A DNA stretch of 57,409 bases, from contig JBGTBQ010000181.1 of NCBI GenBank assembly GCA_041749275.1, forward strand, positions 1 to 57,409, given 5' to 3'. The DNA is from JBGTBQ01 sp041749275. Lineage in GTDB: Bacteria > Acidobacteriota > Blastocatellia > Pyrinomonadales > Pyrinomonadaceae. A program made the position numbers and the translations under genes. This document shows positions 27,601 to 36,700 of this stretch, piece by piece; positions within the stretch are counted from its first letter, which is position 1, and every line of letters begins with the position of its first letter. The notes beneath the pieces are model-generated. The model made no database searches and was not told where the DNA came from. It saw only the letters and a program-made list of their open reading frames with translations.

Positions 27601-30600
27601 GGTGAAAATCGGGCCGTTCACAAAATCGATCAGCGTCCGATTTAATTGGTCCAGATGCTTACGCACCTCGGCCTCCGGGTCTTCAGCCGCGGATATGTCC
27701 AGATATCGCACTGTCACGGGCGCGGGAGGGTAGACGATGAGACGGTCAGTGTCCGGAGCGACCGTGGTGCGGAGAGATTCGTGGCGCTCGATAATTTGAT
27801 TTAGGGAATCGGTAAAGGCGTCCAAGTCAATCTCACCGTTGATGGTCAGCACCGCCGGATCGTTGTAGGCTCTGGCACCGTCATCTGACACCTTCGTCAA
27901 CAGCCAAAGCTGTTGCTGCGCCTCGCTCATTGGAAAGCAAGTCCTATCGGATGGCGCCGTCCAGCGCTTCCGCAATTCGTTAAGCGGCGGCAGACCGCGT
28001 AACGCCGACTCAATCGGAACGCCAAAGTCTACGAAGCACGCGATTTCGTTGACTCCCGCTGCGACCAGACTTTCCAAGATCGGTCGGCACGTCTCAGGCG
28101 ATCCGATGAGCGCGCTGAACGCGACGTACTTGTCGTATGCCTTCTGAACGATGTACTCCCGATCCGCAACCGACAGCCCGTCCAAATCAATTGCTAAACT
28201 CTGGCTTTGCACAAGGCGCTTGAAGAGCGTCATCGAAGAGAGCAGGTAATCGCACAGCGGTCGCCGCGCTTCACGGATTGCCTGCTCGGCATCTTCGCGG
28301 ACGTAGGTATGCAGTAAGACGGCGACCTGCCCTGTTTGCGGATCGTGTCCGAATTCGGCGAGCGCCGCACGATAGATTGCGACGTTGGCAGTCAACTCCT
28401 CCACCGTTTGTCCCATCAGGTTCGTCAGAACGCCGACCCCCAACTGGCCCGCCTTGCGGTAAGTCTCTTGGTTGTTCACTATCGTCAGCCAGCAGGGCAG
28501 TTCGCTCTGGCTGGGCAACGGGTGGAGCTTCAGATCAACCTCTCTCCCTGTGCCGTCGCGGAGCGACAACGGTTCGCCCCTCCAAGCTCGGCGCACGGCT
28601 TCCATCCCCTCAAACGTGAGTTCGCGCTGCCTGCCAAAGCTCCGCGGGGCGAACACGAAATCATTCGGGTGCCAACCGGAAGCAAACGCGACGCCGACTC
28701 GGCCACCGGCGAGGTTATCGACCAGTGACCATTCCTCGGCCACGCGCATCGGATGATGCAGCGGCATCACAACGCTACCGGCCCGGAGTTGCACGCGTTT
28801 CGTTTCCCGAGCAAGGGCGGCAGCCAGCACCGAGGGGTTCGGCGAGAGACCGCCGAATTCATGGAAATGCCGCTCGGGCACCCAGACGGCCTCAAAGCCT
28901 TCGGCGTCGGCAAAGCGGGCCCCTTTGATCAGCAACTCGTACTTGCTCGGAGAATAGGCGGCCTCATATATCCCGAAATACGAGAGGCTAAAGGCGAGCG
29001 GCCTGTTCGTGCCGCGGCGCACTCCGTCGCGGGGTACGGCGACCGCTTCTCCGCGTTGGCCCAGTTTGGACTTGCCGCGGTTCCAGAATCCGCTCGCGGC
29101 TCCGTTGCCTGCCGGGTGCGCGCCGCCCTTCTCTTTGTCGCTGCTAACCGGCGGCTCGCCGACAGGCGGCGCCGGCGTTGTGAGACGGACAGTCGGTGCG
29201 CGCGGCGGCAGAAATCCCGCCGCGCGCAGGTCTGCGACGCTCTCCTTAACGGCATGGATAACGCGTTCGAGTTCCTCGTCGGTGTGGGCGGTTGAGAGAA
29301 AGCAATTGCGCCACTCCCAGATGTAAACTCCTTTCGCCAGCATGTGATAAAAAAACAGTTCAAGGTTGCCGGAGAACTCGAAACGAAAGAACGACGAAAA
29401 GTGCGAGACGCGAATCGGCAATCCTTCACCGACAAAAAATGTGTTGAGAGTCTCGGCAAACTTGTCGGCCCGCTGATTCAGAGTTGCTTGCAGTGACGGC
29501 CCCTGTGCTTTGAGGTGTCGGAGTACGGCGAGCGACGCCGCCATCGTGATGGGGTGTTGGCAGAATGTCCCGCCGAAGTACGTTCGTGCAGCGCCGGGAT
29601 ACGAGGTGTCGCCGAATCGCCACACGCCGCCGTCAATCCCGTCCAAAAACCGGGCGCTGCCCGCGACCGCGCCGATGGGCATGCCGCCGCCGAGGATTTT
29701 TCCGTAGGTGGCGATGTCGGCAGCGACGCCGAACAATCCCTGGCAACCCGCCGGATGGACTCGGAAGCCGGTAATCATTTCGTCAAAAATCAGCGCCGTC
29801 CCGGATGCTTCGGTCAGCGCCCGCAACTCACGCAGGAAGGAGACGGGTTGAAAATCGGGGCGGCGACTCTGCACCGGTTCGACCAAAACGGCAGCCAACT
29901 CATGTGCATGATTGCGGAGGATGTCTAAAGACCGCGGCGTCCCGTATTCCAGAACGAGTACGTCATGGGCCACGTTTGCGGGAATGCCGGGCGCGACCGG
30001 TTCAGAACTCAATTGATCGTGGCTACGCTGTGCCAGCGTGCCGTCCGAGTGGCCGTGATAGGCGCCTTCGAACAGAGCGATTTTTGAGCGTCCGGTGGCC
30101 GCCCGCGCCAACCGCAACGCAGTCATCACGGCCTCGGTGCCCGAATTTGTAAACACGACGCGCTGCTTGCCGGTCAATTCGAGGAACAGGCTCGTGACCT
30201 CCTCCATCAGGTCAGACCTCATGCCCAGTTGAATCCCGCGCTGAAGCTCGTCGCTGATTGCCTTACAAACAAAATCGGGCCGACTACCAAACAGCAACAC
30301 CCCGAAGCCCATCGTCAAATCAATGTAGGTGTTGCCGTCCACATCCTTGAGCGAGGAGCCGAGCGCTTCGGCGCCGGTGATCGGGTACAGAATCTCTTTG
30401 GTCGAAAAGCGGAATCCCACCGTGGCGCGGCTGTCTGCCAGACCGGCGCGGCAAGATTGTGCGAGCGCTTTGGACCGCTGCGTCCTGCTTGTAAACCGTC
30501 GAATGAAATCGTCGAGACTGCTCTGTTGTTGTTCGGTCATCCCGCTCGGTTTGGCGATGACCGGATTCTTGATGTCGTTGAGCGGTGAAGTCCGCGCCGT

Positions 30601-33600
30601 GGACAGGCTCGACCCAACGGCGGCGCCCGCCTCGTTCGCGCGCGGCGCCACCGGAGTCGCCCCCGGCGATGTGCTTTCACGGGCAGCGAAGGACGATTGG
30701 GGTGCAAGAGCCGGTTGGGATGTAACAGATGCTCGCTGCAACAAGTCCAAGTGGCGCGACATCAACTGCATCTGGGCTTGAATGATGCGAGGGAGGTCTG
30801 AACTGAAGGCGTCACCAATGGGTTCGGGCGGCGCAAACGGCACGGCGGCTTCCGGCAGACTGACCCTTTCCACACTCGGCATCGTGGGCGCCGTTGCCGT
30901 GGGTGCCGCGGACGAGGCGCTCGACGCAGGCGGCGGTTGGACTTCGGCTGGTGGGGGCACACGGTCGGCGATAAATTCGGCCAACGACGCGACCGTCGTG
31001 ATCTCTTCAAAGAACTGCCGTATTTCCAGTTTCACCCGAAACCGTTCATCAATCTGTTTGACGGCATAGACCAAGATCAACGAGTCGGCGCCCATCTCCA
31101 GAAACTGAACATCGAGCGGCACATCGGACGGCTGCTCGCGAAGCATTTCGGCAACCAGTCGGATGACATCGGACTTGACGGATTCGCGATGGCCCCGCAG
31201 TCTGTCGGCTTCCGATGCTCTCGGTTCAGTTGACTCCGGCGTCATGGTCTTCTCTCTCTCCGTAATCCAATACCGCTTCCGTTGAAAGCGGTAGGTGGGT
31301 AAGTGAAGGCGGTTGCGAGGAACGGACTCGTCGAGCTTTGCCCAGTTGACCTCGATTCCATTAACGTAGGCCCCGGCAAGGCTCGTCAGCAGCAACTGCC
31401 ACTCGTCACCCTCTCCGCTCATCGAAGGCAACCACGGCGAACCCGGCTTTATCTGTTCGGCAAGTTTCGACAGCTCTCTGTCGAGGCCGATCTCGATAAA
31501 CGGGCCGTCGCAATTTTCCGTCAGCGCGTTGATGGTTTCGCGCGCGTCCGGGACTGCCGTCTGGAACTGCCGCTGCCAGTAGGCCGCGTCGAAAACCACG
31601 CCCTCCGCAAGCTGCCGCCCGCCGGGCCAGATCGCAATTTGCGGCGCCCGAAATCTCAGTCCACGCGCCTGCGCCGCGACATTATCGCGTGAGGACGGAC
31701 GCGCCCGTTCGCACACGAACCGAAGACCGTCCTCCAAATCAAACACGCCTGCGACACAGGCGGCGCAAAGCTCACCGAACCCACGACCGGAAACGGCGAG
31801 CGGGCGAATCCCGAATGATTGCCATGCCGCTGCTAAGGCGTACTGCAATGCGAACTGCGCAGAGGCCCGATAAATCGGTTGCCGCAAACGTTCGTCGGCC
31901 TCCGCAAACAAGACGGCTGAGATCGTCACGTCCAACTCGGAGTGTCGCGCCGCGTCACATGCATCTATGGCCGCGCGGAACACGGCGCTTGTCTCGTAGA
32001 GTTCGCGTCCGGTTCCCGGTGTCACAACCTCCGCATCTGAAAATACGAACACAGGACGGGCAAGCCCCGAAGGTGTCTCACCGGCGAGAAACAGTCCCGG
32101 CGTCTGTTGGCCGTCGCGAATTCCGGCAAGGCCGACGCGGAGGTCTTCGATGTGGGAGGCGCGGATGGCCGCTCGATATTTGAAATGACTGCGACCGCGG
32201 TTAGCGGTGCAACAGATGTCGGCGAGCGCGTCGTCCGTCCGGCCCGCCAGAAACTCGTCATACGTCGCAGCCAATTCCGCCAACGCAGTTTGGGTCTTAG
32301 CCGAGAGCGTCAGCACGTGGGCCTGCCGGTCTCGTTCAGGACGCGAGACGGATGCGGGCGGCGCCTCCTCAAGAATCAGGTGTGCGTTTGAGCCGCTGAC
32401 GCCGAAGGAACTCAGCGCCGCCAGACGCCGTCTGGCGCCCCGCGGCCAGTCTACGGATTCGCGGACAGGCCGTAGATTCATGCCGTCCCAATCAATCTTG
32501 GGATTCGGGCGATTGATGTGCAGGGTCGGCGGAATCCGCCCGTGGCACATCGCCAGCACCAGCTTGATGAGGCCGGTCACTCCCGCCGCCGACTCCAAGT
32601 GGCCGATATTAGATTTAACGGAGCCAACCCAGAGAGGCCGCTCGCGCGCGGCGTCCCGGCCCAGTACGGCGCCCAGCGCGCCGGCCTCAATCGGATCGCC
32701 GAGCGCCGTCCCGGTTCCGTGAGATTCGACGTAATCGATCTCGGCGGGTTCGACGCCAGCCGCTTCCAATGTGCGCCGAATCAATGCCTGCTGCGCGATG
32801 CCGTTGGGCACGGAGAATCCGCTGCTCGCGCCGTCCTGATTGATGGCTGTGCCTCGGATGAGAGCCAGTATTTGGTCACCGGCTTTCAACGCGTCCGACA
32901 GCCTTCTCAGCACGACCACGCCGCAGCCTTCGCCGCGGACGTATCCGTCGGCAGAGGCGTCGAATGTCTTGCAGCGTCCGTCCGGGGCGACCATTTGTGC
33001 CGCGGCCAGAGTGACATTGGGCCAGCTTGCGAGGATGAGATTGACGCCGCCCGCCAACGCCGTGTCGCATTCACGGTTCCGTAGCGACGAACATGCAAGG
33101 TGGATTGCGGTCAGCGACGATGAGCACGCCGTATCGACGGCCATAGACGGCCCCTGCAACCCCAGCACAAATGAGACTCGTCCGGCGCAGGCGTTCAGCG
33201 CGGCGCCCGTGTTGAAATAGGGATCGTCGGGAAGCTTGTTCTGTTCCAGTTGCAGGCATACGTAGTCACTCGCGGTGACCCCGACAAACACGCCGGTCGG
33301 TGTAGCTTTGAGCGACGACGGCGCAATGCCCGCGTGTTCGAGCGCCTCCCAGGCGACTTCGAGCAGCAAACGCTGCTGCGGATCAACGTTGGCCGCTTCA
33401 CGCGCGGAGATGCCGAAGAACGCCGCGTCGAATGATTCCACGTCGTCGAGAAAGCCGCCGCAGCGGCTGTAGACCTTGCCGGGCGTACCGGGCTGCGGGT
33501 CGTAAAGCGCGTCAACATCCCAACGTTCGCGGGGAACTTCCGTGATCGCATCCCGCCCCTCAGACAGCAATTCCCAAAAGGCTTCCGGGCCGTCGGCAGC

Positions 33601-33756
33601 AGGCAGACGGCAACCCAGCCCGACGACTGCGATAGGCTCAGACCGGACGGCCCGGGCTGCGTCGAGTTGCTCTCGCAATGTGCGGATTGTGAGAAACGCT
33701 TTTTGGAGGGCGGTCAGTTCGCCGGTGTTGGAGCTTTCCTGAGTCACAGTTTTCAT
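24694..33756 (-). CDS. Gene C: hybrid PKS-NRPS with aminotransferase and monooxygenase (KS-AT*-ACP-AMT-MOX-C-A-PCP)
   Basis: About 3020 aa. A coiled-coil docking stretch (1-35) precedes KS (38-465, DTACSSSL, ESHGTGT, NIGHLES). The AT (about 560-800) is shortened and lacks its active site: GHSxGE reads GRGFGE (residues near 656-661), the GQGSQ motif is lost, and the HAFH block is deleted. ACP (850-930) has MGADSL. After an Ala/Pro-rich linker comes a PLP class-III aminotransferase (1070-1530) with IFDEMITGFRV and the lysine in YGKILGGGMPIG (about 1350). Then a luciferase-like flavin monooxygenase (1583-1930, SLSYFGIYEAAYSPSKYE). C (1940-2390, HHLLTDGIS), A (2400-2890, pocket D-A-T-K-I-G-E-V-G, Asn-like) and PCP (LGGNS, about 2945) follow. 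AMT plus MOX, known from microginin and puwainaphycin lines, should give a 3-amino-2-hydroxy acyl chain that is joined to Asn. ATG at 33756 overlaps the stop of gene B as ATGA. Confidence 0.93.
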   Translation of the reverse strand: MKTVTQESSNTGELTALQKAFLTIRTLREQLDAARAVRSEPIAVVGLGCRLPAADGPEAFWELLSEGRDAITEVPRERWDVDALYDPQPGTPGKVYSRCGGFLDDVESFDAAFFGISAREAANVDPQQRLLLEVAWEALEHAGIAPSSLKATPTGVFVGVTASDYVCLQLEQNKLPDDPYFNTGAALNACAGRVSFVLGLQGPSMAVDTACSSSLTAIHLACSSLRNRECDTALAGGVNLILASWPNVTLAAAQMVAPDGRCKTFDASADGYVRGEGCGVVVLRRLSDALKAGDQILALIRGTAINQDGASSGFSVPNGIAQQALIRRTLEAAGVEPAEIDYVESHGTGTALGDPIEAGALGAVLGRDAARERPLWVGSVKSNIGHLESAAGVTGLIKLVLAMCHGRIPPTLHINRPNPKIDWDGMNLRPVRESVDWPRGARRRLAALSSFGVSGSNAHLILEEAPPASVSRPERDRQAHVLTLSAKTQTALAELAATYDEFLAGRTDDALADICCTANRGRSHFKYRAAIRASHIEDLRVGLAGIRDGQQTPGLFLAGETPSGLARPVFVFSDAEVVTPGTGRELYETSAVFRAAIDACDAARHSELDVTISAVLFAEADERLRQPIYRASAQFALQYALAAAWQSFGIRPLAVSGRGFGELCAACVAGVFDLEDGLRFVCERARPSSRDNVAAQARGLRFRAPQIAIWPGGRQLAEGVVFDAAYWQRQFQTAVPDARETINALTENCDGPFIEIGLDRELSKLAEQIKPGSPWLPSMSGEGDEWQLLLTSLAGAYVNGIEVNWAKLDESVPRNRLHLPTYRFQRKRYWITEREKTMTPESTEPRASEADRLRGHRESVKSDVIRLVAEMLREQPSDVPLDVQFLEMGADSLILVYAVKQIDERFRVKLEIRQFFEEITTVASLAEFIADRVPPPAEVQPPPASSASSAAPTATAPTMPSVERVSLPEAAVPFAPPEPIGDAFSSDLPRIIQAQMQLMSRHLDLLQRASVTSQPALAPQSSFAARESTSPGATPVAPRANEAGAAVGSSLSTARTSPLNDIKNPVIAKPSGMTEQQQSSLDDFIRRFTSRTQRSKALAQSCRAGLADSRATVGFRFSTKEILYPITGAEALGSSLKDVDGNTYIDLTMGFGVLLFGSRPDFVCKAISDELQRGIQLGMRSDLMEEVTSLFLELTGKQRVVFTNSGTEAVMTALRLARAATGRSKIALFEGAYHGHSDGTLAQRSHDQLSSEPVAPGIPANVAHDVLVLEYGTPRSLDILRNHAHELAAVLVEPVQSRRPDFQPVSFLRELRALTEASGTALIFDEMITGFRVHPAGCQGLFGVAADIATYGKILGGGMPIGAVAGSARFLDGIDGGVWRFGDTSYPGAARTYFGGTFCQHPITMAASLAVLRHLKAQGPSLQATLNQRADKFAETLNTFFVGEGLPIRVSHFSSFFRFEFSGNLELFFYHMLAKGVYIWEWRNCFLSTAHTDEELERVIHAVKESVADLRAAGFLPPRAPTVRLTTPAPPVGEPPVSSDKEKGGAHPAGNGAASGFWNRGKSKLGQRGEAVAVPRDGVRRGTNRPLAFSLSYFGIYEAAYSPSKYELLIKGARFADAEGFEAVWVPERHFHEFGGLSPNPSVLAAALARETKRVQLRAGSVVMPLHHPMRVAEEWSLVDNLAGGRVGVAFASGWHPNDFVFAPRSFGRQRELTFEGMEAVRRAWRGEPLSLRDGTGREVDLKLHPLPSQSELPCWLTIVNNQETYRKAGQLGVGVLTNLMGQTVEELTANVAIYRAALAEFGHDPQTGQVAVLLHTYVREDAEQAIREARRPLCDYLLSSMTLFKRLVQSQSLAIDLDGLSVADREYIVQKAYDKYVAFSALIGSPETCRPILESLVAAGVNEIACFVDFGVPIESALRGLPPLNELRKRWTAPSDRTCFPMSEAQQQLWLLTKVSDDGARAYNDPAVLTINGEIDLDAFTDSLNQIIERHESLRTTVAPDTDRLIVYPPAPVTVRYLDISAAEDPEAEVRKHLDQLNRTLIDFVNGPIFTATLLKVAAARHVLVLGSHHLLTDGISMVNVISELNACYVARRRGAVPALGLPLQYRDFVRWHDEQRSTAAMKEHEDYWLRQFENPPAPVNLPTDYPRPAVKTFNGALRQLSLDKSLIGRATKLANSHGYTPFMLLLAVYAVLLHRLTGQETIVVGCPCAGRPMEGGDTLVGYCAHLLPIVSVISPSPAGMPFSEHLRRVRGTLLDAFQHQDYPFARLLNRLNLKRDVSRSPLISTVFNLERPMAESSEGGLEIARHERQVGFARMDLILTANLVEEGAVLECDYNTDLFDAATIDRILIHYQTLLESVVENPETDVHRLPLLDAAMRHERLCTWNDTASQSVERCVHQLFESQAERQPDAVAVSDKSPAGVQLSYRELNERANQLAHFLRRSGIGPEQRVGVYVRRSADLLIALLGTLKTGAAYVPMDPAYPAARLEQIRDDAQIAMLLTHRELLAELPKTSGAVFCLDQEGDPLALESKVNPNVPFDLDNPAYVIYTSGSTGRPKGVVLPHRSLTNYLLWAARAYMPDGGAAPVLGSVGFDATITSLFVPLVAGGQADLLPEGEELTALADALRRRSDYRFVKITPAHLDVLNRLLTDGPDARGTQRLILGGEAISPRALDTWTRDGRLRVINEYGPTEAVVGCCTYQFSGPPGHSAPIGRPISGARLYVLDEHLQHAPVGVPGELYIGGAGLARGYLGRPDVTAASFLPDPFAGREGLGQPGDRLYKTGDRARYLPDGNLEYLGRTDGQIKLRGFRIELAEIESVLLRHPEVVEAVVVLREDEPGNPRIVTYVRLAESGALSVGKLREELKRLLPDYMIPSAFVRLDTMPLTTNGKVDRAALPAPDRQRPEQSAEFAAPRNDLERALAAIHRHVLNLDRVGVDDNFFDLGGNSLLAVEAYRRMGSLANGKCQALDLFKYPTVRSLAEFLGHVEESPQNGGDEIRQRVIQQKESWRKLANKRKRITS

Positions 33757-36700
33757 TCCAAATTGAGCGCTTTCATTTCCTCATCAATCAACGCGGCGAT
33801 CTGTTCGTCGGGTAAATCTTCGATCCGGAATTCGCCAATCAAAGTTTCGGGGACGGTGCGAACGTCCGTCAGTGTTGGCGAGCCGCTTTCATCCGTTTCG
33901 CTTTCAGGGAATAGTTGTAAGAGCAGATATTCGACTAGGGCTGAGATCGTCGGGTAATCAAAACACAGCGAGGGCGGGAACTGGCGCCCAATTAGCCGTT
34001 GAATCCGATCCATGATTTGGACGGCCATCAGCGAATCGACACCCATGTCAAAGAACCCGCGTTCGCGCTCGACGACGTGGTCTCCGTCGAGACCCAACAC
34101 GTCGGCGACCAGCGATTGCACCGGACGAGCCAGCCGTTCGAATCGCTCGCTCGGCGCCGTCGCCCGCAAATCGGCGACCAGCGTCGCTCGGTCGGCGCCC
34201 ACGACCTGCGCCGTTTGGCCGCCGAAGTTATCGAACAAGGGCTGCCGCCCGTGCACTTCGTAAAGGTTCTTCAGACGCGTCCAATCCACATCAACCACCG
34301 CGACGCGACTTTCCCGCGAACCCATAAGTTGGCCCAACGTCGAAAGCGCCAGCTCGGGCCGAAGCAAACGAAGTCCTCCGTCCGCGACTCGACGGCCCCC
34401 GTCAAGCGTGGACATGCCGTCGCCGGCCCAGAGGCCCCAGTTGACGGCCAGCCCTGGGAGGCCGCGCCCTCGCCGGTATTCAACGAACCCGTCGAGAAAA
34501 GCATTGGCCGCCGCGTAGTGCGCCTGTCGGGCGCTGCCCCACACTGCCGAGATGGACGAAAAGCAGATGAAAAAGTCGAGATGCAAACTCTCGGTGAGCC
34601 GATGCAGGTTCAAAGCGCCCGAGACCTTTGGGGCAAGCGTGCTGATTAAGTGTGACTGTCTCAATTCCGCGAGCGAACAAGGCACGTTGACCCCGGCAGC
34701 GTGGACGACTCCCTTGAGCTTGAAAGAGTTCGCGGCGACCGTCTTCCGCAGGTCGGCCACGTCGGCTTCTTTCGTTACGTCGCCCCGGACAACCAGCACG
34801 CGGCACCCTCTTGCTTCCAGACGACGCAGTGCATCGAGTGCCTGTTCAGAAGGGTCGCGGCGGGACATCAAGACCAGACAGCGCGCGCCGAGTTCGGCAA
34901 GGAACCGGGCGACCTGCAAGCCTAGCGCCCCAAGGCCGCCGGTGATCAGATAAGCACCGTCATCGGATAGTCTGGGCGGCGGCGCTTCCGCGGGGCGGTA
35001 GGACTCAAGCCGACTCACGTAGCGTTGATTGTCGCGCCACACGACGCAGTCTTCGCCTTTCGGGTCGAGGAGTTCGTCTCGAACGCGGCTCGCCAAGTCT
35101 TCACCCTCGAACCGATCTAAGTCAATCAACCCACCCTTACATTTAGGATGTTCGAGGAATAGACAACGTCCAAGGCCAAGGAGCGCCGTGGCAAACGGTG
35201 AGTTCAATTCCGCCGATCCGGCGGAGGTCGCCCCCCGCGTCAACAGCCACAATTTGGGCGTGCTCTTGAGCGCGGCCATCGCTCGCGACAGGTGCACAAC
35301 TCGGGAGAGTCCGAAATCGTTGATGCCGGAACTTGCGGCCTCCACGTCGGCGGTCGGCTGCCACAGGTACACGATGCCTTCCGACTGCCCGGCTGTCTCC
35401 AACAACCCGCGGTAGCCGTCCGGGGAGTCGAAGTCAATAGAGCAATGATTGGCGCTCAGGCGATGAAACCCGGAACCGGGCGACACGAAAATCGCGCGGC
35501 GTCCGACTGCTTCCAACGAGCGGGAGAGTTCCGGCCACTCTTGCTCCGCAAGTATCAGCCATTGTCCGGTAGCGTCGGCGAATACCGGGCGCTCAAGAGA
35601 TTTCTCCTGCCACACCGCGCGGTAACACAACTCCGTGGAACTGAACCAGTGACGTTGGCGCTGGAACGGGTAGGTCGGCAAATTCGTCTGACGTTCGAAT
35701 CTACCTTGATAATAGGCAGACCAATCTACAGCCGCGCCGTGAACGAACAGCCGCCCGAGGGTTTCCAAGCATTGGCGTTGATCCGACACCTTCGACCGCA
35801 GGCTGGGCAAAAAGACGGCATTCGTGCCCGGCCCGCTCTCGGTCTCGGCGAGCGACGATAGAACAGGTTGCGGGCCGACCTCGACAAACAAACGTGCCTG
35901 TGAGTTGCGGAGTGTCTTGAGGGCGAGGTCGAACCGAACCGGCATTCGGACGTGACGCACCCAATGCTCCGGACTCGTAACTTCGTCCTGCACCACCTTG
36001 CCGGATACGCAGGAAACGAACTCGATCTTCGGTCGCCGGTATGAAAGCGACTTCGCAAACGGGCGGAACCGTTCGATAACCGGGTCGGTAAGCGGCGAGT
36101 GGAAGGCGTGTGAAACATTGAGTTCCCTTGCCGTGACGCCGTGGGCTTGCAGTGACGCGACAATCACGGCGGCGGCCTGTCTTTCGCCGGATATTACGAC
36201 GTGCCCTGCGCCGTTGACGACGGCGACGGAGACTCGGTCGCGATAGGGTTCAATCGCTGCTTCGACGATCTCCTCGCGGGCGAAGATCGAGAACATTGCG
36301 CCGTCACGAGGTAGCTCAGAAAGAAGTCGGCCACGCTCGGCAATCAAACGTAAGCCGTCCTCCGGACTGAATACGCCCGCCACCGCCGCCGCGACGTATT
36401 CGCCGACACTATGACCCGCAACAACGTCCGGCACTACGCCCCATGACCTCCACAACTCGGCGAGGGCGTACTCTAGGGCAAACAGCGCCGGTTGCGTGTA
36501 AGCCGTGTCATTCAAAAGATTCGCTTCCGCCGGTGACGAACCGGCCTCCGGAAAGAGAACCTTCAGCAGCGGGACTTTCGTCTTCCCGTCGAGCGACGTA
36601 GCTAACCGTTCGACCGTTTCGCGGAAAACAGGTTCGTCGTTGTAGAGTTGCCGCCCCATCCCGGGATACTGACAACCTTGTCCGGTGAAGAGAAAGCCCA

